Source of the DNA: Medicago truncatula
Lineage: Eukaryota > Streptophyta > Magnoliopsida > Fabales > Fabaceae
Assembly: GCF_003473485.1 (NCBI RefSeq)
Contig: NC_053048.1
Span: 48,543,755 to 48,607,754, forward strand
Reading direction: 5' to 3'
DNA: 64,000 nucleotides
Made by a program: the position numbers and the translations under genes. Each line of letters starts with the position of its first letter. Position 1 is the stretch's first letter. A model generated the notes under the pieces. That model ran no database searches, was not told the DNA's origin, and was given only the letters and a program-made list of their open reading frames with translations. This document shows positions 23,851 through 35,065 of the stretch, one piece after another.

Positions 23851-25116
23851 TAAACTTAATCTAAATTGTAGTCTTTCCATTTTTAAAACCACTATTTTGG
23901 TCTTCCTATTTTACAATTCTTGATTATTTTTAGTCCCTCATCATTATTTGGTGATTTGTCGATCTCCTTAATGACGGCAATGATATGACATGTGTATGTT
24001 GGGTTTTTCATTTTTCATGTCCTTATTGGTTCGTTTTCCATGCTTGTCAGTATGGTTAATGTTGTTACAAGAAGACTTGTCACCATAGGACCTCACAACT
24101 TCCTTTGACATCCAAATGAAATTCATTCTTATTTCGTGAAAAGAAAGAATAAGGAAGAATTGTTGATCTTGTGCCTTCATTTTGAGGAGTATTTCAAACA
24201 TTACAAGGTCAAGGCAAATACCTACCAACAACCATAGGTTGGTAAATATGCCAAGTGAAAATTTCACAAGGTGAAGCCAAAAAACTCAAAAAAGCGTTGT
24301 GGTAAGAAGATCAAATCATATTGATCTACCATTAGGGTTTGAAAACCAAGACTAAAAAATTTCAAATGAATGTTAAAGATAATTTTGTAAGAGAACTTTT
24401 TCTAAGACCCAAATGAAAAATCACAAGTAATATTTTAGCCTGATTGGTCGCTTGATGAATATGAGATGACTTATAATGAGGTCATTGAAGCCCTAAATGA
24501 TCTCAATTATGATCCACTAGAAACTAGTGATGTTGAAATATTTGAGGATGATGATAAGATTAATCTCTTGAAAATGCAATTATGTCTTTTTGCCAAAACA
24601 TAGATATATACTATTAAAGATGATACCATGGACGGTGTCAAACAATCGAATCTCACCAAAGAATGCACCTCATTCTTTTGACACTTGAATACCATCATTC
24701 AAGATGTTGATCGGATGCTGGAGTCTTGCTGTTTAGCAAGTTTGAATTTTCTCCATTCAAGGGTAAGATCATTGTTGCAGTTGAAAGGTACATTCTGGAA
24801 TGTAATGTAATACAATGTAATGTGATAACATATATAGTTGAATATGCATAATACATTTTGTTTTGAATGGAACAATAATTATCTTATTTATTCACTTTTC
24901 GAACTTATTTATTCATTACGCAATTTTAATTAGTTGAATTCACTTTAGATTTAATTAGTTTTTATTCGAATACGCAATTATTCAAAACGCGACTTTAATC
25001 GAAATTATTCCAAATGCGATTTTATTCTAAGTACCATAATGTTAAACAAAATGTGCGTGACACAAAAATAAAACATAAAAAAATCCAAAACAATTAGGCA
25101 TTAAAAGCCATTACAT
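23851..25116. other. Repeat-like intergenic region, no gene seen
   Basis: About 23856-23990 holds AT-rich sequence with TTTTTAGTCCCTC-type motifs like those in the MULE-like elements, but no matching opposite end was found. From 24300 to 24700 the plus strand has a stretch with coding-like composition but many interruptions; I do not recognise it. From 24790 to 25040 the sequence is very AT-rich with repeated AATGTAATGTAAT motifs. Confidence 0.35.
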
Positions 25117-25362
25117 TCATTCTTCCTCGTCACACAAGTCAATCGGGTTGCCCGCTACAGTCCCTGGGGCACCTTGTTTTGGATGAGGACCAAAATAGCA
25201 TGTCCTTCCGCTCCTCCTCAACCTCGACTGATTGTACACCGACACCTTCGAACCATTCTTTTTTTCGGAACCATCACAAACAATTTCGTGCCATGTCATA
25301 GGCGATTTTTCTTTGTTCTTCTCATCATCCTGAATGTTACCCTGATTCTGATTATGAGGCAT
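25117..25362 (-). CDS. Possible small gene of unknown function, 81 aa
   Basis: Open frame on the minus strand with a highly charged product rich in Lys, Asp, Glu, Asn and Gln (EKNKEKSPMTWHEIVC, RLRRSGRTCYFGP, ending DLCDEEE); no signal peptide, membrane segment or known domain is visible. A splice acceptor (TTAATGTAG) lies two bases before the ATG, a donor (ACAA/GTAAG) near 25676, and a TATA-like sequence near 25780, which together resemble a gene with a non-coding first exon. It could equally be a leftover of a repeat family. I do not recognise it. Confidence 0.3.
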   Translation of the reverse strand: MPHNQNQGNIQDDEKNKEKSPMTWHEIVCDGSEKKNGSKVSVYNQSRLRRSGRTCYFGPHPKQGAPGTVAGNPIDLCDEEE

Positions 25363-26612
25363 ATCTACATTAAAAGAAAATTGCGATCAAAACCTAACTA
25401 AACAACAATGCCATAAAATCGTAAAATCAAAAACTAAACCCAAAACCTAAACTATCATAAAAACCTACACCTAAACCTAAACAATTCTACAACGATTCAT
25501 CAAACCCTAAACCTGACAATTTAATAAAAGTTCTCAAACAATTCTAACTATTCTAACCTAAACTATCCTAACATATCATAAAATCAATAAAACCTATATA
25601 ATCGAAATTTAACAAAAAAAAAACAAACAAACAATTCGACCGCAAAACAACAATGCAATAGGATTCAAAAAACTTACTTGTTTTTGTGATTGAAATTGAC
25701 TTGAAATTGCTCAAAATCGCATCTAGGAGATCAAAAAACGTGACAATGGAGTTTTCGAAACTCCTATGTCTGTTCTGTACTTATAACAAATTTTCGGCTG
25801 TTTACTACCAAGGGGGCAAAAACGTATTTTACTTGTGTGCCTCAACCTTATGTAATGTGTCAACAGCAATTCTCATAATGTAGATGACATAAACAACAAA
25901 GGTAAAACAATTTTCTCTTGAACAAATTATTTATTTTTACTTTTGCGTCCCCACCTCTTTGATTTAATGCTTATGTTTTCACCCATAATTTAGTTTTCAA
26001 GCAATGTTTTAAACCATTTCCATTTCAATCTTGCACTATTACTTATATCATAGCCCACTATATTAAATCATGCTCTTTGGTTTTTAAAGTGGCACATTTT
26101 GATTTTTTGGCTAAAATAGTTTTGTTTTAACTTTTATCTTCTTGTTTAGTTTTCTTCTATTTTGTAGATTTGTATCAATGTCAACCCTTGGCAGTCCCTT
26201 GCTAATTTTAGGATGATCAATGTAGTCCTTATGCAGAGGACCACGAGCACTTAGTGTGAGATTTACTCATCATTATGATTTTAAATTATCAAGAGACTTT
26301 GATCCATTGTTGTAGGTTGCAACAATTTTGTATGCTTTTCCAGTCTTAAGATAATAACTGTCAGAAATGTTTGATTCTAGACATTTGTGTTTACTTGTAT
26401 GGTTTTTTTTTTGGAAAAGGCATGTAATATTATCACTATCATTTTGAAGAGCACCGGAGGCAGCTCCAAAACACACACACAAATATATATATATCATTGT
26501 TGGGTACGGTTTATTGTTCTGTCATTTTCCAAGTGACAATGGAGCACTTGAGGTCCTATCAAAAAAATAAATGTAGCACTTGAGGCAGCTCCTATAGTAA
26601 TAGATAGTGCTC

Positions 26613-26687
26613 TCGTGAGCTTAGCTTGGTGGATAGGAACAATGCATAATATAGGTAAGATTTGAGGTTTAAACATCGGCCATCACG
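26613..26687 (+). repeat. tRNA-derived SINE-like fragment
   Basis: GTGAGCTTAGCTTGGTGGATAG resembles an A box and is followed about 35 bp later by GAGGTTTAAACATCG, a degenerate B box. The head (CTCGTGAGCTTA) recurs at 53523-53534, suggesting a family. Only internal promoter-like sequence is visible; ends and target duplication are not defined. Confidence 0.4.
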
Positions 26688-27388
26688 AAAAAAGATAGTG
26701 TTTGGTCAATAAAAGTTTGGTATTCATCTATGTTTTCTTAACTTATTACTTCGAACTTATTTTCAAACTCTCCTAATTTTTAATTAATAGTTGATTGCAC
26801 GTAACTTTAACTGTTGCCACTAATTAAGCTACTTTTGTAATCTTCAACTTGAATTGCATATTTAGTCAACAAAAAAAAAACCTTGACTTACATATTTAGT
26901 TGCAATATGACTTATTGCTTAAATTTTCAATTCAATTGTTGACAGGAGTTGGAATTTCTAATTCATTTGTTGACGGGAGTTGCAAAACAAGAGAAAAGAA
27001 AGTGCTATTACAATATTTTACAGAACTCGTAACTGGGAGAAAGGTATAGAAAACTAATGAACAAATAAATATTATTGATGATTTGATCAATTTGAATTAC
27101 AATGAACACATACAAGTCCATATGAAAAGGAGGACAAGATAACAACTAGAAAAGTTAATTAACATAACTAATTATGAACAACTGTTAACGAACTTATCTC
27201 TAATAAGAACCATTGGCTTACGAGAGAAAGAAGCATTTTACTAAACTTAAAGTGATATTTTATTGGAAAATTCAAAATAAAGCAAATAACTTATCAATCA
27301 AGTGATAATTGTTCTGTTTTTTTTTTTTTTTATACCAATTTTTCACTAATAAACTTGTTTGAGATAGTTAAATATGAGCATGTTTGTT

Positions 27389-28206
27389 ATAGTGTGTGTT
27401 TGATGTGACGGTAGCTAGAATTGATTCTGACAAAATTGATTTTGATTAAAAGTGACTTGAGTGTAAATTAATTTGTGTTTGGATACTTTTAAGTAGAAGT
27501 GATTCTTATTAATTTATTTTGTTTGGATAGTTGAGATCAAAATTGCTTTTGAAGGTATAATTACCAAAAGAGGTGTATTTAAATAATATATTTACAATTT
27601 TTTGTTTCAATTTAAACATTTTAAAATATACAACATAAATTTAAATAACTGTCCAAATAAGAAATTAAATATTAAATATTTTTTTTCTACTATAGATAAT
27701 TATTTTAATTTTTGTTGGTATAAATTTTTTCATAGAGTCGATCATTAATTAATGAATGCACAAAGCTTAGCCAAAATGTCTATATATGATATAAAAATGT
27801 TAAATAATATTATATAGAGTTATATCACAAAAAAAAGATATTGTTGGTCGACTACAAAATAACTAGTAGAGTTAAATTACAAAAATCATGTGTATGCGAA
27901 TAAGCATTATACAACAAAACATTAATTTCTTTTAAACAACGTGACAATAGTTGCTGAATTTATTTGATTATCAATGGATGGGCAATTAAGTAAAAGACAA
28001 TTAAGAAAGATATATCAGCGATCAAAATTATGGTAGAATTGATTCTCTAAAACGCAAAAGCTACAAATTGGAGTGTTGGCTAGAATCAAACATAGGCAAG
28101 AATTGCTTCTCTCTAAAAGAGCCAAACATCTTTTTAACATATTAGAAGTGAGTTTGGAATAAATTGCCGTGCTTTTAAGGGTGCAAACGGGCATCCAAAC
28201 ACAGGC
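27389..28206. mobile_element. Probable decayed non-autonomous DNA element
   Basis: The left end TGTGTGTTTGATGTGACGG and the inverted complement of the right end TGCCTGTGTTTGGATGCCC are similar, and the interior has inward-facing related motifs (AGAATTGATTCT near 27418 and AGAATTGATTCTC near 28035). No clear target duplication, so class and limits are uncertain. No coding capacity. Confidence 0.4.
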
Positions 28207-30320
28207 ATAGACTTCAAAAAATTGCTTTTACTTTATACTTTGAAAGAGTCAATTTTAATAAATTAAAAGAGTAATTTTGATATTTAGTAACTTGACTAAA
28301 ATATACTTTGTGTGGTAGCTACATTTGTTACACAACCCTCTGCCCCTCGCTTAAACACATCCAGAAAGCGTTTATATGCTAATGAAAATAGTCCATAAGT
28401 ACGCGAGAAAATTTCTTGTCCAAACACCTATTTATGAAATATATTGTAAGCTACCCAAATCCTCTACATGATGATATACTTGCCAAACATAAGCAAATAT
28501 CCTTCCTTCAAAAAATAAATAAATTATTGTAGACCTTTTGTTAGAGATAAAGAAATACTATTAACTAATGCCATTAAGAAAGGGCTTAAAAATAATGTGT
28601 TTGATTAGGTATGCCAATGTAGTGGGGGCAGATGTTGACTATGATTAGGTATGACAATGTTGTCTTTGGCCAAACATGGTTTGAGTATACATTTTTTTTT
28701 TATTATTTTTTTTATACGTTGAAGGGAAAATTTTATTGTACAACCGTAAGACTTGCAAAGTTGTCTGAGCGGGTGTTTGACAATGAAGAACTAACATGAG
28801 AGTAAAATTAGTGTAGCGGAGATGAGTTCGAAAAGAAACAGCACACATGCTAATGCAAAATAAATCATATTTCAAAAAGCAAACATTGTCTTATATAGCC
28901 GGTTTTGGATAATTTTGTTCGGTCCTTTGTAAAATAAAACTTAAATATTTTCTTATATGAACAATATCATAGACAATTTTCATACCCAACCATGAAAACT
29001 TAAAAGTTTTTTTAATTAGTTTCTTTCGTTTCTGCTCAAAAAAAAAAAGTTTCTTTCGTTGGACTTATATAAGTTAATTAACTCGCACTGTTTATTGCTT
29101 ATAAAAAAGAAAAAGAATCGGATATTGTGGAAAGCAATCCCTCCTCTAATTTGATGATATATGCATTGTTGTCTAACCAAAGCCACGTGATGCAGATTCT
29201 TCTTTTGTGTTCAATCACTTGTTTATTTGAATAGATTTCTTGAATTAAGGTTAAAGGTAGATGCATCATGCATAGGTTAAGCTGGTATATTTTAAGCACT
29301 TGTGCCTAATTGCCAATTGGCTGATTAGTTTAACAAGTACAAAAGAAACTAAACAATTCTGAAGCATCCACCGAATAATCACTTATTCACGTAAATTTGG
29401 TATCCCAGTTATGTTACTTGAACATGAACTAGTCACTTACTCACTTATTCACGTAAATCTGTTATCACTCACTTATGATGTTCAAAATCATATGTCTCAA
29501 ATGTCGTTGATTTGGGCTTCGCACCAATCGGTATTTCTTTAAAAGAAATCATAACAAACCAATGTAGATAGATAGATGGGGATTGTTCTACGGCCCCCCA
29601 TGTTGCTGAAAAACACCTATCGGAAGATGAATTCCGATAGGTTTTGTGAGTAAAATATACCACCGGGCGCTAACAGGAGGCCGGATGAACTGCACTAGAA
29701 AGAGATAGGACGAGCTCAAAACCATAAATGGCAAACATAGAGACAATGTGACCAATCGTCCAATCCATTGAGATCTCCAAAATTGGTAACGATAAAATAG
29801 GATAAATTGAAAGTTGATTTGTCCTCATTATTAGTTTACATGCACACGTATTAATAAAATTAAAAATATATTTAAAAAGGTGTTGTTACCTTTATGTAAA
29901 CGGCCCATGTGAATGGTGGGACAATGAAAACTATAAAACGGACTCCACAAAGACTTGCTTTTTAATTAATTAATTTCTTAATAATGAAATGTACACCCCC
30001 AACTATTAGATAATAATTAAACAAATATGCATTATTGATTCTTTGACAAGGGAGGATTTGTTTTTTTTAGGGACCCAAACCGGAAAAGAAGGAGTTTTCT
30101 TTCCTATATATATACCCTTTCCTTTACTTTTCCAAATCATCAAGTACCTTGGACAAAACCCCCTCCAAAGGCTCCTAATCTTTTTCACCTTTATTATGTA
30201 AAAAGAATTATATAATGACTAGGTTTTTCCCACCAAATAGGGTTGTATTGTATTCCAAGGGAAAAAATTGAATATTGAAGAATATGTACCAATTTTGAGT
30301 TTAGAAGGAATCCTATCCCA

Positions 30321-32212
30321 TTAGAATGAGGAACCAAAAGGTGCCCTATGAGGTATACCTTTTCTTCTCCTTGCATTTAAAGGAGGTGGAGGAGGCGTGA
30401 GAGGATACATATCTTGTGTTGAGCCTTCACGCAATTCTTCTTCTGATCTACTACTTGACACTCCTTCCATTGTCAATCCTTCATTCTTACCCTCCAAAGC
30501 AAAGCTTGCATCTCCATTTTTCTTTATTCTTTCAAGCTAATTAAATTATTCAACGTCAAATTAAATAAATAATTAATAAACTGCATCATCCAATTATTTG
30601 TATATGACATGCCATGTTCCCCTGTCAATGCAGCACAATACTATATATCTATGTGTGTGAGTGAATTTAATTTATATACCACGTTGGTGTAAAAGCTTCA
30701 GCTTTTAAAACGGTCAATGATAATTATGTAAAAATTGTGTAACTTTAATCATAACTACTTTTTTTTTTTTTTTTTTTTTTAGAGATAATCATAACTACTT
30801 CTAAAGTCACGTATATGAATAGTTATGATTTGTTGACAATATAAATTAAACGGATTAATAGACGGACTTTGTAAATCATTTTTACGCTTTCATCCAATCA
30901 AATATTACATATTATCCACATCATAATGTCATTTTTCAAAATAATTTAACTAATACTTAGATCAGAAACTATAAGATTTGATTGGATGATAATATAAAAA
31001 ATTTATTGGATTGTTGAATGACTCAATGTGTCGATTAGGAAGCTAAAGAAAGAAAGAAAAAGAAAACACAAAATGTAGGTGCATTTCCATTAACCCCATG
31101 TTTATAAAAGTCATAATATTATAAGATTAAAAACATGAATTTGAGTAATTAATCGAAATGTGAATGCTAAATGTAGTAATTATGAAGGCATGATGAATAA
31201 TTAAAAGCGGTGGGAATATAATTATGATGTTGAATGATGGAGATGGGCTTTCAAATGTAGGTGATGATGTATGGGTGGTGGGTGTTATACCCATATGATG
31301 AGTATAATTGAGTTGTGAATGATGTGCATGTTGATAATGATATGGACATTGGACAATATTGTAAGAGCATCATAGAGATTAAAATTAAAAATAATGAAAT
31401 TGAAAATAATATTATTAAAATATCTTCTTTACCTTACATCCCAAAGAACAGAACCGAAATGAATCCAACAAGCTCCTTCCACAAATCTCACAAATGTGTG
31501 CTACTCCTTTCCCAGATTTTGGTTGAGGCCTAACATTCAAGAACAAAACTCTAGCACTGTTTATCACATATGTTTGCACTCCACTTATGTCCAACACTTT
31601 CTGAATCTCTGACACACGAACCACATCATGATACGAAGATCTTCTTATCTAATTCACCAACCACAACACACAAATCTTTGTTAAACAAAATGCAAAATGT
31701 AGATGAATACATTACATTATACATCAAACTTAACCCATTTCACCAAATACATTAATAAAAAAAAAAAACCCAGAAAATTAAATATTCATATATGAAATGG
31801 GTACCCATTTTTTGACTAATGGTTAACTATGCGCGAAATATTTGATATGTTGAGACGCAGATTCGAATCTACATTTTGCGGTTAGGTTTTGAATAAAGAA
31901 AAGCACTTTACTACCTGAATGACTTGGTGGTCTTTGTGTCTTGAAGAACGACAATAAAAGCAAAAAGCACCATCACCATTGTTGCAATCTAAGCAATACA
32001 TGTTACACTCATTTCTAGCTGCATCAGCGTGAATCCGACAAATGTTGAAAAATGGTGTTTTCAACAATGGTTCAAGCCAAGGAGGCACCAACACTGTGTC
32101 CTGTTTCAAACATTTGACTCGTTATTCTTAAAAAACATCAAATAAATCTGAAACCATAGTATACCACAAAAAATGAAGAAAAAAAATATAAAAATAAATA
32201 CTTAAATACCAT
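30321..32212 (-). CDS. PLATZ-family zinc-dependent DNA-binding protein, 206 aa
   Basis: Plant AT-rich-sequence and zinc-binding protein; family members bind A/T-rich DNA in the nucleus and usually repress transcription or assist RNA polymerase III. Exons: 32210-32212 (only the ATG), 31915-32100, 31433-31648, 30321-30536; all junctions are GT-AG and in phase. The N-terminus has [14 protein letters not shown], then the zinc cluster C-x2-H-x11-C-x2-C-x7-C-x2-C with a following HKDH; a second Cys group (CEIC...CSLGC) lies in exon 3. The C-terminus has the family signature [18 protein letters not shown] one-codon first exon is seen in other PLATZ genes. The ATG is placed by the donor directly behind it and the acceptor at 32101-32102; without it the conserved start of the protein has no Met. 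Intact. Confidence 0.92.
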
Positions 32213-32295
32213 TGTGAGTATAGTGGTTGATAATGTGGCTCAATGCGGTGGGATTTGGATTCAATGGACGGAGATTTGGAGAGGAAGATGAAAAT

Positions 32296-32297
<2 letters not shown>

Positions 32298-32333
<36 letters not shown>
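32298..32333 (-). repeat. GA/CT dinucleotide microsatellite in the PLATZ 5' leader
   Basis: About 18 GA units on the plus strand, i.e. CT on the coding strand, about 85 bp upstream of the ATG and downstream of the TATA box at 32536-32541. Pyrimidine-rich CT runs are common in plant core promoters and leaders. Confidence 0.85.
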
Positions 32334-32335
<2 letters not shown>

Positions 32336-32535
32336 AAACGGCCTTCAACTTAGAATTCAACGACAAAACAACGCAAAAGAGAGTGTAGTGTAATAGGGAC
32401 GAAAAAGGGTTATTAAATTAAAGAAGTAAAGGGAATGGATGGATGAGATTGAAAGTGGTGGCTGAGGGGGAATTATGGACGTTGGATGATGGAAGATGAG
32501 ATTGGCGCTTACGCTACTTTGGATCTGTGTTTGAG

Positions 32536-32541
32536 TTTATA
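32536..32541 (-). promoter_or_regulatory. TATA box of the PLATZ gene
   Basis: CCTATAAAC on the minus strand about 325 bp upstream of the ATG; would place transcription start near 32505-32510 and the CT microsatellite within the leader. Motif and position only. Confidence 0.45.
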
Positions 32542-33041
32542 GGGTGTTGCAAGTTGCAACATAAATCCGTGGTTCGGTTCACTATTTGTTAGATACGTGG
32601 CACCATTGATTGACTACATTATAGCTTGGTGGCTACCTACGTGGCATAGCATCACAAAGTAAAGAATCTTGCGTCACCTATGTATTTTTTAAATGAAAAT
32701 AATTTTTGTTGTATAAATAAACTCCTCCCATTCGGATCGATAGGTAGATAAATCCCAAAAATGATGTGTGAAATACGAAGTTTTGTAATTGACTATAGAA
32801 TGTGATCTAGATAGATAGATAGATCGAGTCGGTGAAAGCAAAGAGTGTGTATTGTTGTAGAAGGAGACTCATATACAGCGGTTTAGGGGAGGAGCAGTTG
32901 AGGAGTAAAGAGTGGTTGTTAAGGACAATGCTCGGCAATGGTCTTGTAGTAATTGAAGTCGCTAGGACGTTATGAAATTATATGGATAATATGTTTAACG
33001 TAAATTGTCTCTTTTCAGTGTGATTGCAAATGGGTCGTGAG

Positions 33042-33586
33042 TAGGGTTGGGAATAGACCAGGCCGATCTACAGGGGCCTACGGCCTGACCTGTTTTGGCC
33101 TGATCTGACCTTGACTGTTTAGTAGATAGGCCTAGGCTTAAGCTTTTTGGAAAGTCTGTTTAGTTAAATAGATCAAGCTTAGGCTTCAAAAAAAGACTGT
33201 TAAGCCTAATAGGCCGACCTATTAATACTTATTTATTAAAAAAAAAATTATATTAAAATAATTCCATATATTAAAAATATAAACATCTTTTTCTCTATCT
33301 ATTAATCCCTTAATAGGCTTTTATGTAGGCTTTAATCTTGTTGAAATTTACTTGTAGTGAAATAGGCTTTTGAGTAGACTTTAAGACATGTTTAACCTAT
33401 TTAGTAGGCCAAATGAACTATTTGATGGCCTTAATGTGAAGTAGGCCTGTAAGTAGGCTTTCAGGCCAGTCCAGGCTTTTAAATAGGTCAGGCCAGGCCT
33501 AGAAAAACGGCCTATGATAGGTCATAGGTCAGGCTCAAGCTTGTGATTTATTTCGTAGGCCAGACTCAGGCCTATTCCCACCCCTA
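33042..33586. mobile_element. hAT-type MITE (545 bp) with 8-bp target duplication
   Basis: Termini TAGGGTTGGGAATAG (33042) and inverted TAGGGGTGGGAATAG (ending 33586) flank a region full of AGGCCT/AGGCCTA repeats. The exact 8-bp repeat GTCGTGAG at 33034-33041 and 33587-33594 and the TAG start fit hAT transposons. Interior repeats of GTAGGCTTT and TAGGCC can pair with one another. No coding capacity. Confidence 0.9.
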
Positions 33587-33594
33587 GTCGTGAG

Positions 33595-34283
33595 GCTTTA
33601 AGCATAATCGACCCTTGAATTCAATTCAAAATAAAAACTGAGAAGAGAACAAGAGATAAGACATCGCATAAAAAGATTAAAAAAAAAAAACAATTTTAAA
33701 TAACTTTATATTATAAGAGAAATGAAAATATACAATATATAAGTTTTTATTACTTTTTTAAAGCATAAAATAAACTTAATAAAGAAAAAATAGTATAAAT
33801 AAAATAATAAGTAACACAAATAATAATTTTTATTCTCTTTTTCTCCTGTTTCTGAAGAGACCAAATAAAAGAAGTGAGTCCATCCTTTTTGTTCAACTTC
33901 TCACTTACCCTACTTTCCCTTCCCTATTTCTCTTCAATCAACCTCAGCATTGTTAGATCCACTCTCATTTCCTCCTTTCTTTTCCTATATTGAAAGCTCT
34001 CCATATAATTTTTAATTACTTGAGACTTGTGAAGTTTAAATATTTCAAAATGGAAAATATAATTGTATTTGTATTGTATAAAAATTAAACGTTGATGTTC
34101 TGCATATAAGCTCATAGACATATCCAAGAAATATCTATTAGATAATCGTGAATATGAACAACTACATGTCTTATAGAATATGAACAAATATAAAAAAATG
34201 AGACACTTAATGAATATCATTCACTTTAAGATGATGGTAATCTTATTGAATTGTTAGAGATGTATGTTGACGAACAAGACTTA
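33595..34283. other. Intergenic region, no gene seen
   Basis: AT-rich sequence between two MITEs. The open frame at 33924-34220 on the minus strand is unrecognised and low in complexity. Confidence 0.4.
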
Positions 34284-34627
34284 AGGTGTGTTTGTTTCAA
34301 GTTATAATTGTTGATTCCTGAGAATAAAATGATAGAAATGTATATGCCTATGTTTATTACAAGTTTACTAAAATTTATTCCTTGGTATAAAATGTTCTTA
34401 GGAATAGAAAAAATTTCCCAAGAAAAAGGGTGGGAATAAAGTTCCCATGGAGATGAGAATAAATTCATAAATAGTTTACCTATTATAATCCATATTTTTA
34501 TGGTTCTTAGGAATATTATAAAGCTAACCAAACATATTTTTCCTAAATTCCTTGGAATAAAATTCCCATCTTTATATTCAAAGGAATGTTATTGAATAAA
34601 TTTGGTAAACTTGAAACAAACACACCC
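34284..34627. mobile_element. Tourist-like (PIF/Harbinger) MITE, 344 bp
   Basis: The left end AGGTGTGTTTGTTTCAAGTT is matched by the inverted right end GGGTGTGTTTGTTTCAAGTT, ending at 34627. A TTA trinucleotide flanks both sides (34281-34283 and 34628-34630), which is the 3-bp target site of PIF/Harbinger elements. Interior has inverted pairs such as TTCCTTGGTATAAAAT/TTCCTTGGAATAAAATTCCC. No coding capacity. Confidence 0.8.
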
Positions 34628-35065
34628 TTAAAAATTGTGCTTTTTTAGATGATGATAATGACATTCATTATGTTGTTACTTGCTGCGAGAATATTTGATT
34701 CACACCAACCATTTTACATTTATTTATTTTTACAAGAGAAAAACTTTATATTTTGATGATAAGTATTATTTTTATGTAAATTGTGATCATTATAATTGCA
34801 ATATAAATCAAAAATGAAAATGAGTTTTTTATAAAAAAAAATAAAAAATAAATCTACGTGTATATAATAATTTTTGTTAATGCTACTAGTTGGATCGTAT
34901 AAAAAAGTGATTTAATTGATATCGTATCAATTGGAGCAACAAGGTGTTTCGTTTCCACTTTCCTTCTCCCCTTTGTTTCTGTGAAATTTCGAGGGTTCCC
35001 GTTTGTATCTTCGCCTCTTCGGTTGGCGTATCATCAATTCAGAATCAATCAATCACGCAACAAAG

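Larger units (their letters stand above)
25900..30320. other. Repeat-rich intergenic region, no convincing gene
   Basis: Open frames at 26273-26497, 28645-28875 and 29099-29663 are short and unrecognised. Contents noted separately: a SINE-like fragment at 26613-26687, a probable decayed DNA element at 27389-28206 and a perfect 11-bp hairpin at 29615-29642. Additional small direct repeats: TGATTAGGTATG at about 28602 and 28643, and ACTTATTCACGTAAAT at about 29380 and 29441. The left end may hold promoter sequence for the weak gene candidate at 25117-25362; the right end probably includes the PLATZ 3' UTR. Confidence 0.45.

Noticed and set aside
23856-23990. Possible end of another GTCCCT-type MITE
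   Set aside because: Only one arm-like stretch is visible and no inverted partner or flanking duplication could be located.
24300-24720. Coding-like plus-strand stretch between the NCR array and 25 kb
   Set aside because: Interrupted in every frame and no domain recognised; not enough to name a gene or element family.
26273-26497. Minus-strand open frame with a hydrophobic start and several cysteines (possible secreted peptide)
   Set aside because: Cysteine spacing fits no known family, there are no splice or promoter signals, and its start overlaps a simple TA/CA repeat.
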